From contig SUTT01000014.1 in assembly GCA_015152565.1 (NCBI GenBank), positions 1 to 44,761 on the forward strand: 44,761 nt of DNA, in the 5' to 3' direction. The position numbers and the translations under genes are program-made. Position 1 is the first letter of the stretch, and each line of letters begins with the position of its first letter. Positions 25,237 through 34,042 of this stretch are shown one piece after another. The stretch is from Cyanobacteria bacterium SIG27 (GTDB lineage Bacteria > Cyanobacteriota > Vampirovibrionia > Gastranaerophilales > Gastranaerophilaceae). The notes beneath the pieces were generated by a model. It ran no database searches and was not told the DNA's origin. It worked only from the letters and a program-made list of their open reading frames with translations.

Positions 25237-25468
25237 ATTCATCCAACTTCTTATGCCAAATGTCGGCATATTCTTTTTCTTCGCCATTTTGAATAAACGT
25301 TGCACCCTCTTGTTTTGTTAATTGATTACCTCTCTTATCAAAGTTGTCAATCAATGTTGTTTCTTCTGTTTGAGCTAAATTTATTTGTGTAATTCCTAAA
25401 TCAAGTAATGATTGAGCTTCACTATTATATCCATTAGCTTTAATTTTAAAACCTTTAGTTTCTATCAA
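25235..25468 (-). CDS. Small protein similar to a linker module of RTX-type calcium-binding proteins, possibly a remnant
   Basis: 77 residues. The pattern EAQSLLDLGITQINLAQTEE, then DKRGNQLTKQEGATFIQNGE and EYADIWHKK, resembles a segment I know from large RTX-type secreted proteins (L.eLGI.sI.l...G....G.f...DG....DvWf). Those modules normally sit inside proteins of over a thousand residues, so this may be a C-terminal fragment or a domesticated single module. The start is a TTG overlapping the TGA of lgt, without a ribosome site, so expression would need coupling to lgt. The coding status is uncertain. Confidence 0.5.
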   Translation of the reverse strand: MIETKGFKIKANGYNSEAQSLLDLGITQINLAQTEETTLIDNFDKRGNQLTKQEGATFIQNGEEKEYADIWHKKLDE

Positions 25469-26268
25469 TATTGTAAATTTTTATTACGACAAATAAAATA
25501 TAAAACAAGTGATGAAACAATAAACACAATAATGCATATTATTTGAACAATAGGAATATTACCAACATTTAAAACGCTATCAAGCCTTATTGATTCAATA
25601 AAAAACCTTACTACTGCATAGAAAATTAAATACAAACAAGAAATTACACCTGAATTCAATTGCTTTTTGGTAAAAAATAATCTCATTAAAATAAAAAATA
25701 TAATCAAATCAAAAAAACTTTCATACAAAAAAGTTGGGTGATAAAATTCTATATTTTTATATTGAGAATAGCGAAATTTTTCGTCAACAAAAAGCCTGAT
25801 AAAACCATTAGTAGGTGCTCCATAAGCTTCTTGATTAAAATAATTTCCAAAACGACCAATCGCCTGACATAGCGGGAAAACAACAGCAATAACGTCAAGA
25901 TGTTTTTTGAAATCAAACTTTTTTACTTTTGATATGATAAAGATTGTTGCTAAACCGGCTATAATTGAGCCAAAAATCGACAATCCGCCATGGTTAATCA
26001 TAAAAATTTCAATCAAATTATCAGAATAAAATTCCCATGATGCAAAAACATAAAATAGTCTTGCACCAATAATTGAAGATATTATCAGAACAGGAGCATA
26101 ATCAAAAAATAAATCTGCGGTTGCATTATTGTATTTCTTCTTAAAAAGATAATAAGAAAACAACACACCAACCAGAAACACAATTGCCATAATTAATCCA
26201 TAATATCTTATAGGGTAATTAAAGATATGAGCAATTATTGGCGTATTATGTGGATAAATTGTTATCAT
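25465..26268 (-). CDS. lgt: Prolipoprotein diacylglyceryl transferase
   Basis: Membrane enzyme that attaches diacylglycerol from phosphatidylglycerol to the lipobox cysteine of prolipoproteins. Seven hydrophobic segments are visible, from IRYYGLIMAIVFLVGVLFSY to IVQIICIIVFIVSSLVLYFI. The Lgt signature AIGRFGNYFNQEAYGAPTNG (about 135-154) carries the essential Arg, Asn and Glu. HGGLSIFGSIIAG, equivalent to the HGG motif, is intact. The gene starts 2 bp after the stop of the TPR lipoprotein, so both are on one transcript; a lipoprotein beside its modifying enzyme fits. Confidence 0.95.
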   Translation of the reverse strand: MITIYPHNTPIIAHIFNYPIRYYGLIMAIVFLVGVLFSYYLFKKKYNNATADLFFDYAPVLIISSIIGARLFYVFASWEFYSDNLIEIFMINHGGLSIFGSIIAGLATIFIISKVKKFDFKKHLDVIAVVFPLCQAIGRFGNYFNQEAYGAPTNGFIRLFVDEKFRYSQYKNIEFYHPTFLYESFFDLIIFFILMRLFFTKKQLNSGVISCLYLIFYAVVRFFIESIRLDSVLNVGNIPIVQIICIIVFIVSSLVLYFICRNKNLQY

Positions 26269-26270
26269 AT

Positions 26271-26795
26271 TTATTGCATGGTGCTATTTTGACCAATTTT
26301 AGTTTCATTTTGTTTAATTAAACCAAGCACTGATTGAAAATCTTCAGCTCCAGGTGCCAAAGAAAGGTATTTATCAAAGCTTTCATTGGCAATTTTAATC
26401 ATATCAACATAGTGCTGATGTTCTGCGCTAGACAATACACTGCCATCTTCATGTTCTTTTATAATTTTATCTGCAATGCATTGCGCCGCAACACCTCTTG
26501 TGTAATGAACAACAGGTTCCTTGCTGTTTAATTCAACTGCAACGTTAATATGTTCAAGAGCATGCTCGCATTTACCTGCACTAACATAAGCACTTGCGAG
26601 ATTATATCTTGATTCATAAACATTAGCGTCTAAATCAACAGAAGCTTCAAGACGAGCTATTGCAGCGTCAAGATTTCCTTCTTCAAGATATTTGCTAGCT
26701 TTTTGATTTAGTTCATGTACGGCAACTGTATTTACGCATGCACAACAGATTACCCCTAAAAACAATATGAATAAAAATTTAAATATATTTTTCAT
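26271..26795 (-). CDS. TPR-repeat lipoprotein (probable)
   Basis: A 174-residue exported protein. The signal peptide MKNIFKFLFILFLGVICCAC has a hydrophobic core and clustered cysteines; C20 after C-A is the likely lipidated residue, though the lipobox (ICCAC) is weak. About three TPR-like units follow: HELNQKASKYLEEGNLDAAI, NVYESRYNLASAYVSAGKCE and EPVVHYTRGVAAQCIADKII. TPRs form protein-binding scaffolds. It is the first gene of the lgt unit. Partner unknown; roles in outer-membrane assembly are known for some TPR lipoproteins, but nothing here decides that. Confidence 0.8.
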   Translation of the reverse strand: MKNIFKFLFILFLGVICCACVNTVAVHELNQKASKYLEEGNLDAAIARLEASVDLDANVYESRYNLASAYVSAGKCEHALEHINVAVELNSKEPVVHYTRGVAAQCIADKIIKEHEDGSVLSSAEHQHYVDMIKIANESFDKYLSLAPGAEDFQSVLGLIKQNETKIGQNSTMQ

Positions 26796-26902
26796 AACTA
26801 CCTTAATTGTAATTTACTTTTTATAATAATGCGACAATATTAAGAATATTTATGATAAAGTTAAATGTAAATCATACATTTGATTAATTTTTTACACAAT
26901 AT

Positions 26903-27664
26903 ATGAACAAAAACATAATATTAGTTAAATATCATGAAGATTTCGCTGACAATATGTCTTGCTATGCTTTAGCAAAGATTATTGAAAATCAAACAGGCGA
27001 AAAAATTTGCTACGAAAATAAGCCAACTTTAAGAAACAATTTTGAAAAATATATGTCAAGTTTTGATATGAAATACAATTTTATATCATCTACCAGAATA
27101 AAAGAAATAGCTAAGAAGGCTTATGAATTTAACAGTTACAACAAAAAAAATTTAAAAAACAAAAGCAAGTTAATCAAAAATAAATCATTTAAATTGGAAA
27201 ATATTCAATATTTAAACAGTGAAATTATTAACAATTTTCAATTTAAAAGCAGTGACTTCATAGTTAATCACGATATTTTAGAAGAAATCAATACGCAAAA
27301 TTCTATTGGTTTATTTATTGATGAGAATGACATTAAAGAAAATCTAATCAACTATAATTTTATTTTAGAGGCAGCTAAAAGACTCAATAAATACGTTAAA
27401 AGGCCAAAGCTATATATTTTTACTAAAAAAAATTTAAACGGCTTAAAAGACATTTTAATTGATTATAAAATTATCACAATTGATGATTGGAGAGAAGAAT
27501 TTTATTTTCTTAAAAGTTGTAAGCACAAAATAATTTTAAATTCTAAATATTCATACTCTAAAAACTTTTGGGCTACAATTTTAAATCAAAAAAACTATTA
27601 CTACACAATTTATGATAAGAAATTGAAAACAAAAAAACTGCCAAATAATTGGATAGGAATTTAG
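26903..27664 (+). CDS. GT11 (fucosyltransferase)-like protein with altered catalytic motif
   Basis: 253 residues, very Lys/Asn-rich. DNMSCYALAKIIENQTGEKI resembles the N-terminal NQMFQYALAxxL region of GT11 alpha-1,2-fucosyltransferases. The segment EEFYFLKSCKHKIILNSKYS, followed by SKNFWATILN and KLPNNW, resembles the C-terminal motif (lMsxCkhnIixNStFSwWxAwLn...P..W). The donor-site motif HxRRxD reads F138-I-D-E-N-D143, so the catalytic His and both Arg are missing. It therefore may not transfer fucose. No ribosome site and no glycosyltransferase cluster nearby. Its stop abuts that of the convergent GerMN gene. Confidence 0.65.
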   Translation: MNKNIILVKYHEDFADNMSCYALAKIIENQTGEKICYENKPTLRNNFEKYMSSFDMKYNFISSTRIKEIAKKAYEFNSYNKKNLKNKSKLIKNKSFKLENIQYLNSEIINNFQFKSSDFIVNHDILEEINTQNSIGLFIDENDIKENLINYNFILEAAKRLNKYVKRPKLYIFTKKNLNGLKDILIDYKIITIDDWREEFYFLKSCKHKIILNSKYSYSKNFWATILNQKNYYYTIYDKKLKTKKLPNNWIGI

Positions 27665-28291
27665 TTAATCAAGCGGTTGCTTGATATAAACCCCGTCGCC
27701 GCCAAGATATTCAACTTCCTTGCCATTAATATATAAATAAACTTTTTTGTTTGGCTCGTATAATTTAACAGTTTTAGACAACTGCTTTACTCGATTTGTG
27801 ATGCTTTTAGATCCGCCACCATTGCCAAAATTTGAAGTTAAATCAACAATAATATCATTTTCTATTCTTGTAACTGAAATTAGATCAACATTAGCAGGGA
27901 TTTCAGAATAAATTCCTTTTTTTGTTTCTGTGATTAATGGACCTTTTAATAAAACATTTAAAGCGCTTTCTAGTGATGGTTTCATAGAAAGTTTGCGCTC
28001 AGCAAGTATCAATTCTCCGTTATGTGAATAAAAATAACACTTATGAGAATATTTACTAATTTCATTTTTTTGCTTAGTATCATCAGGGTTTTGTTTTTGA
28101 GGTTCAACAGGTTTTGTAGCAGGTTTTTCAACGCTTGGCGCCTCTGGAAGATTATGATGAGTACCAAAAACAGGATTATTCTTTGAAACAACCAAATCGT
28201 CGCTATAGCTATATACTGAAAAAAACTTATAAGCCAAAAAACCAAAAGTTAAAATTAAACACGCAAAAAATGTTTTTAAAAAAGTATTCAT
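27665..28291 (-). CDS. GerMN-domain exported protein
   Basis: 208 residues. One N-terminal membrane anchor or signal (about 6-22, FLKTFFACLILTFGFLAYKF). Then comes a Pro/Glu/Lys-rich linker (about 50-75) and a C-terminal GerMN domain (about 85-205). The domain is seen as CYFYSHNGELILAERKLS, SALNVLLKGP, IPANVDLISV, IIVDLTSNF and KVYLYINGKEV. GerMN domains occur in spore germination proteins and in cell-wall or envelope proteins of non-sporeformers; the function here is unknown. ATG at 28291 is preferred because GGGGAGG lies 4 bases upstream; it overlaps the truB stop by one base (TGATG), so translation is coupled. Confidence 0.85.
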   Translation of the reverse strand: MNTFLKTFFACLILTFGFLAYKFFSVYSYSDDLVVSKNNPVFGTHHNLPEAPSVEKPATKPVEPQKQNPDDTKQKNEISKYSHKCYFYSHNGELILAERKLSMKPSLESALNVLLKGPLITETKKGIYSEIPANVDLISVTRIENDIIVDLTSNFGNGGGSKSITNRVKQLSKTVKLYEPNKKVYLYINGKEVEYLGGDGVYIKQPLD

Positions 28292-29133
28292 CAATCCTCC
28301 CCAAAAAACTTTTTAGGTTTAATTAAATTATCTGATAAATATCCTATCGATACAAGTTTGTTATTTTTTGTTAATAAAAAATAATTTTCAAATTCATTAC
28401 ACTCGCAAGTAATGAAGTTACCGTTTTTAATTTTAAAATATTGTTCATTGCTAAGTTCAATTTGTTTTAGCGTTAAAGCGCACAGAGGCGGGATTTCAAA
28501 AAATTTTTCGTCTTCTAAGTTATTTGAGTTTTCAAGAATAAAATCGCCAGCTTTTGTTCTAATTAGTTCGCTCATATAGGCTCCGCAACCAAGCTTTTGA
28601 CCAATATCATTTACAAGAGAGCGAATATAAGTCCCTTTTTTACAAGAAACTTTAATTTTTGCTTTATCTTGGCTAAAATCTAACAATTCTATAGAATAAA
28701 TTTCAATTTCTCTTTTATGGACTTCAATATCAATTTCTTTATTATTGCGAGCTAAATCGCACAATTTTTGACCATTTAATTTTATAGCACTATATTTAGG
28801 TGGAATTTGAAAACTTTTACCCAAAAAACTATCAAGAACGCAATTAAGTTCTTTTTTAGAAAAAGAAGGCTTGCCAACAAACTGTTTTTCAGATTCACTA
28901 TCAAACGTTTCAGTTACAAAACCAAAAACAATGTCTGCAATATATTCTTTATCAGAATTTAGATAATCAAGCAGCTTTGTTGCTTTTCCGACAGCCACTT
29001 GCATAACACCAGACGCAAGAGGGTCAAGTGTTCCACTATGACCTATTTGCTTTATTTTAAGCTTCTTTCTAAGAGTTCTTATAACGTCAAATGAAGTTAT
29101 TCCTTTAGGCTTATTGATATTTAAAAAATACAT
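28291..29133 (-). CDS. truB: tRNA pseudouridine(55) synthase
   Basis: Makes pseudouridine 55 in the T-loop of tRNAs. The N-terminus NINKPKGITSFDVIRTLRKK and the catalytic block IGHSGTLDPLASGVMQVAVG (Asp in TLDPLASG) are diagnostic. KEYIADIVFGFVTETFDSES and IPPKYSAIKLNGQKLCDLAR follow, then CKKGTYIRSLVNDIGQKLGC. Length 280 is normal. It begins immediately after the rbfA stop and overlaps the GerMN start, in the classic infB-rbfA-truB order. Confidence 0.97.
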   Translation of the reverse strand: MYFLNINKPKGITSFDVIRTLRKKLKIKQIGHSGTLDPLASGVMQVAVGKATKLLDYLNSDKEYIADIVFGFVTETFDSESEKQFVGKPSFSKKELNCVLDSFLGKSFQIPPKYSAIKLNGQKLCDLARNNKEIDIEVHKREIEIYSIELLDFSQDKAKIKVSCKKGTYIRSLVNDIGQKLGCGAYMSELIRTKAGDFILENSNNLEDEKFFEIPPLCALTLKQIELSNEQYFKIKNGNFITCECNEFENYFLLTKNNKLVSIGYLSDNLIKPKKFFGED

Positions 29134-29484
29134 CTAAACTTCGCCACGTTCAATTTTATTAATTAAATTCATTATTTTAGCACCTCTTTCCATAGAATCA
29201 TCTTGAATAAAAAGAAGTGTTGGAGTTTTTCTTAATCTAATTCTTTTTCCTACTTCATGGCGAATTTGCCCAACGTGACGTTCTAGTGCTTTTGAAGTCT
29301 TTTCTTTTACTTCATCATCTCCATAAACACTGTAAAAAACACGAGCAGCAGAATTATCAGATGAAACATCAACATCTGTTATAGAAACCATACCGCAAAT
29401 TTGAGGGTCTTTAATTTCACGAAAAATAATATCGGAAATTTCTCTCATTAAAGCTTTTCTAACTCTTTCGTTTCTTAATGACAT
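29134..29484 (-). CDS. rbfA: Ribosome-binding factor A
   Basis: A 116-residue KH-like protein needed for late 30S subunit maturation and 16S 5'-end processing. RVRKALMREISDIIFREIKD, VSITDVDVSSDNSAARVFYS and the C-terminal LRKTPTLLFIQDDSMERGAK match RbfA. The ribosome site AGGA lies 7 bases before ATG. Located between infB and truB with 9 and 0 bp gaps. Confidence 0.96.
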   Translation of the reverse strand: MSLRNERVRKALMREISDIIFREIKDPQICGMVSITDVDVSSDNSAARVFYSVYGDDEVKEKTSKALERHVGQIRHEVGKRIRLRKTPTLLFIQDDSMERGAKIMNLINKIERGEV

Positions 29485-29493
29485 GGTTTTATC

Positions 29494-31977
29494 CTATATT
29501 AATGTTTGTGGTTCTACTTCTTTAGTTGTTGATACTTCAATAATATCACCCTCTTGAATGTCATTAAAGCGAGAGAATGAAATACCACATTCAAAGCCCT
29601 CTTTTACTTCTTTAACGTCATCTTTAAAGCGTTTTAATTGGTCAATTTCACCTTTGAAGATTTCTTCGCCATTTCTAATTAAGCGAGCTGTCTTAGAACG
29701 TACGATTTTACCCTCAAGAACGTAGCAACCTGCAATTCTTGTTGTTTTTCCAACGGTAAATACGGCTCTAACCTCAGCCTTACCAAGTTCAACATCTTCA
29801 ATTTCAGGAGAAAGTAAAGAAAGCATTGTTTTTTCAATGTCTTCTAATACTTGATAAATGATATCATATTTTTTAATTTTAACGCCTTGTTTTTGAGAAG
29901 CTAAAAGCGCGTTCATATCTTCTTTAACTGTAAAACCAAGAATAATTGCGTTAGATGCAGAAGCAAGCATAACATCTGCTTCAGAGATATCACCAACGCC
30001 GGCATGGACAATTTTTGGTACAACTTTTAAAGATTTAACGTTTTGAATAGCGTTAGAAACGGCTTCTGCTGCACCATTTGTATTGGCTTTAATGATAAGA
30101 TTTAAGTTAGTAACTTGATTATCGCCAGCAATAGCTTCTTTTTGCACATGGGCTGCTGTCATTGCTTCAAGTCTTGAAGAGCGTTCCAATTGTTTTCTTT
30201 GAGCAACTATTTGCTTCATAACTTTGTCGCTTTCAACAACTTCAAAGATGTCACCGGCTTGAGGAACTTCGTTTAAACCAAGAATTTCAACAGGAGTTGA
30301 TGGTCCTGCCGTTCTAACACGTTTTCCTGAGTCATCTAACAAAGCTCTAACTTTTCCGCCAACAGTACCTACAACAATTGAATCTCCAACTTTAAGTGTA
30401 CCGTTTTGAACAAGCATTGTAGCAACAGGACCTTTGCCTTTATCAAGATTTGCTTCAATTATTACACCTGTTGCAGGGCATTTTTCAACAGCTTTTAGTT
30501 CTTGCATTTCAGCAACTAATAAAATGTATTCTAAAAGTTCATCAATACCTGTTTTTTGTAATGCTGAAATTGGGACACAAATTGTATCTCCACCCCACTT
30601 TTCAGGAACCAAACCATGTTCAATTAATTCTTGAAGAACTTTATCAGGGTTAGCATCAGGTTTATCGCATTTATTTACAGCAACAATGATAGGCACTCCT
30701 GCTGATTTAGCATGTGAAATACTTTCAACAGTTTGAGGCATAACACCATCATCAGCTGCAACAACTAATACTGCAATATCTGTTGATTGCGCACCACGTA
30801 AACGCATTTGAGTAAATGCTTCGTGACCCGGTGTATCAATAAATACGATTTTCTTTTTATCAAGCCAAACAGTGTACGCACCAATACTTTGAGTAATTCC
30901 ACCAACTTCAGTTGATACGATTTTGTGTTTTGAAGCTCTGATTGAATCAAGGGTAGTTGTTTTACCATGGTCAACGTGACCCATAACAGTAACAACAGGT
31001 GCACGCTTGACAATATCTTCTTCTTTAGCGTTTTTAAGATATTTATTTACACCCTCTTTTTCTTCTTCCTGTGCAATAAATTCTTCAATATCTTCATCTA
31101 AAACTTCTAAATCAAAATTCAGTGCAACTTTTTTTGATGTTTCAGTATCAATAGGAGCATTAACAGTCACCATGATACCTTCAAGCATTAAAAATTTAAT
31201 AATTTCAGCAGGTGTTTTTTTGATTTTATCCGACAACTCACCAACTGTCATAGGTCGATTGATTACAACAGATTTTACTTCTTCAACTGCAGCTGTTTCT
31301 TGAGTGTGTTTTTTGTGTTTATTTTGTACAGTTTTTTCAAGACTTATTCTTTCTTGTTCTTCTTGCTTATTATTATAGCCGTGTTCTTTTTTCTTCTTCT
31401 TAGCGCCCCTAGCTTGGTTATTATACATATCTTGGGAAATGATATGTCTTTTAATCGGAGCTTGTGGAGCGGGCTTTTTGTCTTTATTTTCTTTTGGTTT
31501 TTTATCTTGTTTATTTTCTTCTTTTACTTCATTTTGACGAGAAAAATTCTTTCTTGTCATAGATGGTAAACTCGCAAGTTTATCAGTAGAATTTTCGACT
31601 TTGGCTTTTGGAGCAATTTCAACTTTTTCTACCTTTACAACAGGCTTTTGTGGAGCTTTTGGTTTTGGTTGGTTTTGCTGTGTGTTTAAATCTTTAGCAC
31701 TTCTAACAACTTCAAGACGAGAAACTGTTTTCATAACAGGTTCTTGTTTACTTTCGACAACAGGTGCTTCTGTTTTTTGCTTTTTGACAATAAAAGCTTT
31801 AGGTTTAGCACTAGACTTTGCTTCACTTTTAGAATATAGTGCTTTGATTTTGTCAATGTAGCTATCACCAATTGTTGAACTGTGTGATTTTAATGACAAG
31901 CCCAGAGCTTCATTTGCCTTTTCAATAAGTTCTTTAGAAGTTATATTTAATTCTTTTGCAAGTTCGTGTACTCTCAT
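29494..31977 (-). CDS. infB: Translation initiation factor IF-2
   Basis: GTPase that positions initiator tRNA on the 30S subunit. The N-terminal IF2N motif (VHELAKELNITSKELIEKAN) is followed by a Lys/Pro/Glu-rich linker (about 70-235) and a second IF2N (PMTVGELSDKIKKTPAEIIK). The G domain has GHVDHGKTT (333-341), DTPGHEAFTQMRLRGAQ and NKCDKPD. Domains II-IV include GPVATMLVQNG and the fMet-tRNA binding C-terminal barrel. The 827-residue length is normal. Ribosome site GGAG. It lies 64 bp downstream of the TPR gene on the same strand, with no terminator, so read-through is likely. Confidence 0.97.
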   Translation of the reverse strand: MRVHELAKELNITSKELIEKANEALGLSLKSHSSTIGDSYIDKIKALYSKSEAKSSAKPKAFIVKKQKTEAPVVESKQEPVMKTVSRLEVVRSAKDLNTQQNQPKPKAPQKPVVKVEKVEIAPKAKVENSTDKLASLPSMTRKNFSRQNEVKEENKQDKKPKENKDKKPAPQAPIKRHIISQDMYNNQARGAKKKKKEHGYNNKQEEQERISLEKTVQNKHKKHTQETAAVEEVKSVVINRPMTVGELSDKIKKTPAEIIKFLMLEGIMVTVNAPIDTETSKKVALNFDLEVLDEDIEEFIAQEEEKEGVNKYLKNAKEEDIVKRAPVVTVMGHVDHGKTTTLDSIRASKHKIVSTEVGGITQSIGAYTVWLDKKKIVFIDTPGHEAFTQMRLRGAQSTDIAVLVVAADDGVMPQTVESISHAKSAGVPIIVAVNKCDKPDANPDKVLQELIEHGLVPEKWGGDTICVPISALQKTGIDELLEYILLVAEMQELKAVEKCPATGVIIEANLDKGKGPVATMLVQNGTLKVGDSIVVGTVGGKVRALLDDSGKRVRTAGPSTPVEILGLNEVPQAGDIFEVVESDKVMKQIVAQRKQLERSSRLEAMTAAHVQKEAIAGDNQVTNLNLIIKANTNGAAEAVSNAIQNVKSLKVVPKIVHAGVGDISEADVMLASASNAIILGFTVKEDMNALLASQKQGVKIKKYDIIYQVLEDIEKTMLSLLSPEIEDVELGKAEVRAVFTVGKTTRIAGCYVLEGKIVRSKTARLIRNGEEIFKGEIDQLKRFKDDVKEVKEGFECGISFSRFNDIQEGDIIEVSTTKEVEPQTLI

Positions 31978-32041
31978 TTTTCTCCAAAATTATAGTCGAT
32001 ACATAAGTATAAAATAACACAAGCAAATTTAGATGTATAGT

Positions 32042-33310
32042 CTAAATGTTAAGAAAGTCAATTTTTAGCAACAGCCAAGGTGCTTCTTTGCATCTTTTAG
32101 CAAAATACCTGACAAAAATATCATTATTTTGATTTAAATTATTAAACTCGATATTTTGAGGTAATTCCATATCTTCATATCTAAGCATTTCATAAGCAGA
32201 AAGAGGATTGGTTGAATTTACAACTTTCTTTTCAATAACATATTTTTGACCATTTACAAATAATTCAGCCTTGATAAATAAATTTTTAATATCTTCCTTA
32301 GTGTTATTTTTAATTTCAAATACTAAAATATGCTTAATTTTATTCCAAATTGATTTTTTGTAAACCAAAGTTGAATTATCAATTAAAACTTCGTTTTTAT
32401 ATAAATAAGAATTAGCGACTTTGTTTTTAAATCTTGTCAATCTTGAATTGTAAAAGTTATAAAGCCCTTGTTTTTTAAGAATTTGAGCTTCACTTATAAG
32501 TTTTTGTAAAAGCGAATTATATACATAAGGATTTACAACAAAAACATCCTCATTAAATGCTTTATTAATGTGTTTTTCTGCAATTGCAGGATGTGAATCT
32601 AAATACAATAAACCAAGTTTGTAATTTGCAATTGCAGTTTCTTTAATTTGAAGAGAATTTTTCAAATCCGAAATTGCTTGCAAAAAGTCTTTGTTTTTAA
32701 TGTTTAAATCGGCCAATTTAACGTATTCTCGAGCATATTGGGTTTTAATTGATTTCAAATATTTACTATCCCCAATGCTCTTTGCATACTTATAAGCTAT
32801 TTGATAACTACTAACAGAAGCTAAAATATTGTTTTTTCTATCAAAACTAATTCCAAGCTGTTCATAAATTTTTGCTTTGTAAGTATTAGTTTGTTTATTT
32901 GAACCGGAAAGTTCTTCAGCAAGAGTTGCTGCAAAAATAAATAAGTCATTTCTAGCACAAAACATCGCATAAGAATAAAGGCTAAAATTAGAACGCCCTG
33001 AAAGTTTAAGCGCATTTTTATAAAATTCATTTGCTTTTTCTAACTTATTTAAGCTTTCATATAAAACTGCAAGTCTAACGTTTAAAACATAATCGTCAGG
33101 AGAGCTTATAAGTTGTTTTTCTAATTCTTCAATAGTCCAAAATTTAGATAAATTTTCAACATTAAGCTCTTTAAAATTAACATTTTGCTCACTTCTAAAC
33201 ATCAGTTCAAATTGAACACAAAAAGATATTGTAAAGACCATTATGAATGAAACCACAACGGTCATGATATATTCTTTGATATTTGATTTAAAATCTTGCT
33301 TTTTATTCAT
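32042..33310 (-). CDS. Membrane-anchored TPR protein
   Basis: 422 residues from ATG 33310, which overlaps the mgtC stop by 8 bp; a TTG 6 codons upstream is less likely. One membrane segment near the N-terminus (YIMTVVVSFIMVFTISFCVQ) anchors a TPR region (about 60-265) with units such as YVLNVRLAVLYESLNKLEKA, AREYVKLADLNIKNKDFLQA and AIANYKLGLLYLDSHPAIAE. The C-terminal 150 residues form a different, beta-rich domain (KHILVFEIKNNTKEDIKNLF, AELFVNGQKYVI), like FxLYD/immunoglobulin-type modules. Role unknown. It is cotranscribed with mgtC. Confidence 0.8.
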   Translation of the reverse strand: MNKKQDFKSNIKEYIMTVVVSFIMVFTISFCVQFELMFRSEQNVNFKELNVENLSKFWTIEELEKQLISSPDDYVLNVRLAVLYESLNKLEKANEFYKNALKLSGRSNFSLYSYAMFCARNDLFIFAATLAEELSGSNKQTNTYKAKIYEQLGISFDRKNNILASVSSYQIAYKYAKSIGDSKYLKSIKTQYAREYVKLADLNIKNKDFLQAISDLKNSLQIKETAIANYKLGLLYLDSHPAIAEKHINKAFNEDVFVVNPYVYNSLLQKLISEAQILKKQGLYNFYNSRLTRFKNKVANSYLYKNEVLIDNSTLVYKKSIWNKIKHILVFEIKNNTKEDIKNLFIKAELFVNGQKYVIEKKVVNSTNPLSAYEMLRYEDMELPQNIEFNNLNQNNDIFVRYFAKRCKEAPWLLLKIDFLNI

Positions 33311-34034
33311 AATATTCTCTAATTTCAATAGATTCGATACAATTTAAATTTTTAAAATAATCATTTATTTCTTTTAAAGTTTTCTTAGTAGAAACAACAG
33401 CGCTATAGCGCAATTCTTTATGATTGATTAATTTTTTGTTGAATTTAAATATTTTTTTAAAGCTGTTTTCAAAAACAAGTTCGATATTGTCACAAGCTTC
33501 CAATGAAGCATTAATTGAAATTTCAAAATCACGATATGAAATTTTTCTTTTAGATAAAAAGTTCTTTTCTAGTCTTCTTATAACAATTAAAACAATCAAG
33601 GTTGCTAAAGAAGCAATAATTGCTGTCATATATTCTCCACAGCCGCAAGACATTCCAATAGCTGCACACATCCAAAGAGTTGCGGCAGTGGTAATTCCAA
33701 AAACATTACTTCCATGACGCATAACAGTACCTGCACCAATAAAACCGATACCTGTAATCACTTGCGCTGCAATACGAGCAGGGTCATTTTGAATGAAAGG
33801 TCTTATTGTACCATTATATTCTACAACTTGAGATTGAGTTTCAAAACCGTAAACGGATAAAATCGTAAAAACGCAAGCACCGACGCAAACTAAAATATGA
33901 GTTCTTAATCCTGCAAATTTACCAGTTAACTCACGTTCTATTCCGGGAATAAAAGCAAGTATTATCGCAAGCGATATTCTAAAAAGTATTATTAAATTAG
34001 TATTAATAGACTCCAGATTAATATTTTCCAGCAT
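33303..34034 (-). CDS. MgtC/SapB family membrane protein
   Basis: Family linked to growth in low magnesium and, in pathogens, to survival in hosts. Membrane segments include IILFRISLAIILAFIPGIER and THILVCVGACVFTILSVYGF. The signatures AAQVITGIGFIGAGTVMRHG, FGITTAATLWMCAAIGMSCG and ACVFTILSVYG are classic. IASLATLIVLIVIRRLEKN precedes a soluble ACT-like C-terminal domain (about 165-243). Its 243 residues are normal. Ribosome site GGGAG. It lies between the oligopeptide-type permeases and a TPR gene; there is no functional link visible beyond cotranscription. Confidence 0.92.
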   Translation of the reverse strand: MLENINLESINTNLIILFRISLAIILAFIPGIERELTGKFAGLRTHILVCVGACVFTILSVYGFETQSQVVEYNGTIRPFIQNDPARIAAQVITGIGFIGAGTVMRHGSNVFGITTAATLWMCAAIGMSCGCGEYMTAIIASLATLIVLIVIRRLEKNFLSKRKISYRDFEISINASLEACDNIELVFENSFKKIFKFNKKLINHKELRYSAVVSTKKTLKEINDYFKNLNCIESIEIREYYE

Positions 34035-34042
34035 ATTCTCCC

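Noticed and set aside
30434-31861. Several open frames on the plus strand opposite infB
   Set aside because: They mirror the low-complexity Lys/Glu/Pro coding of IF-2 and show no motifs or ribosome sites.
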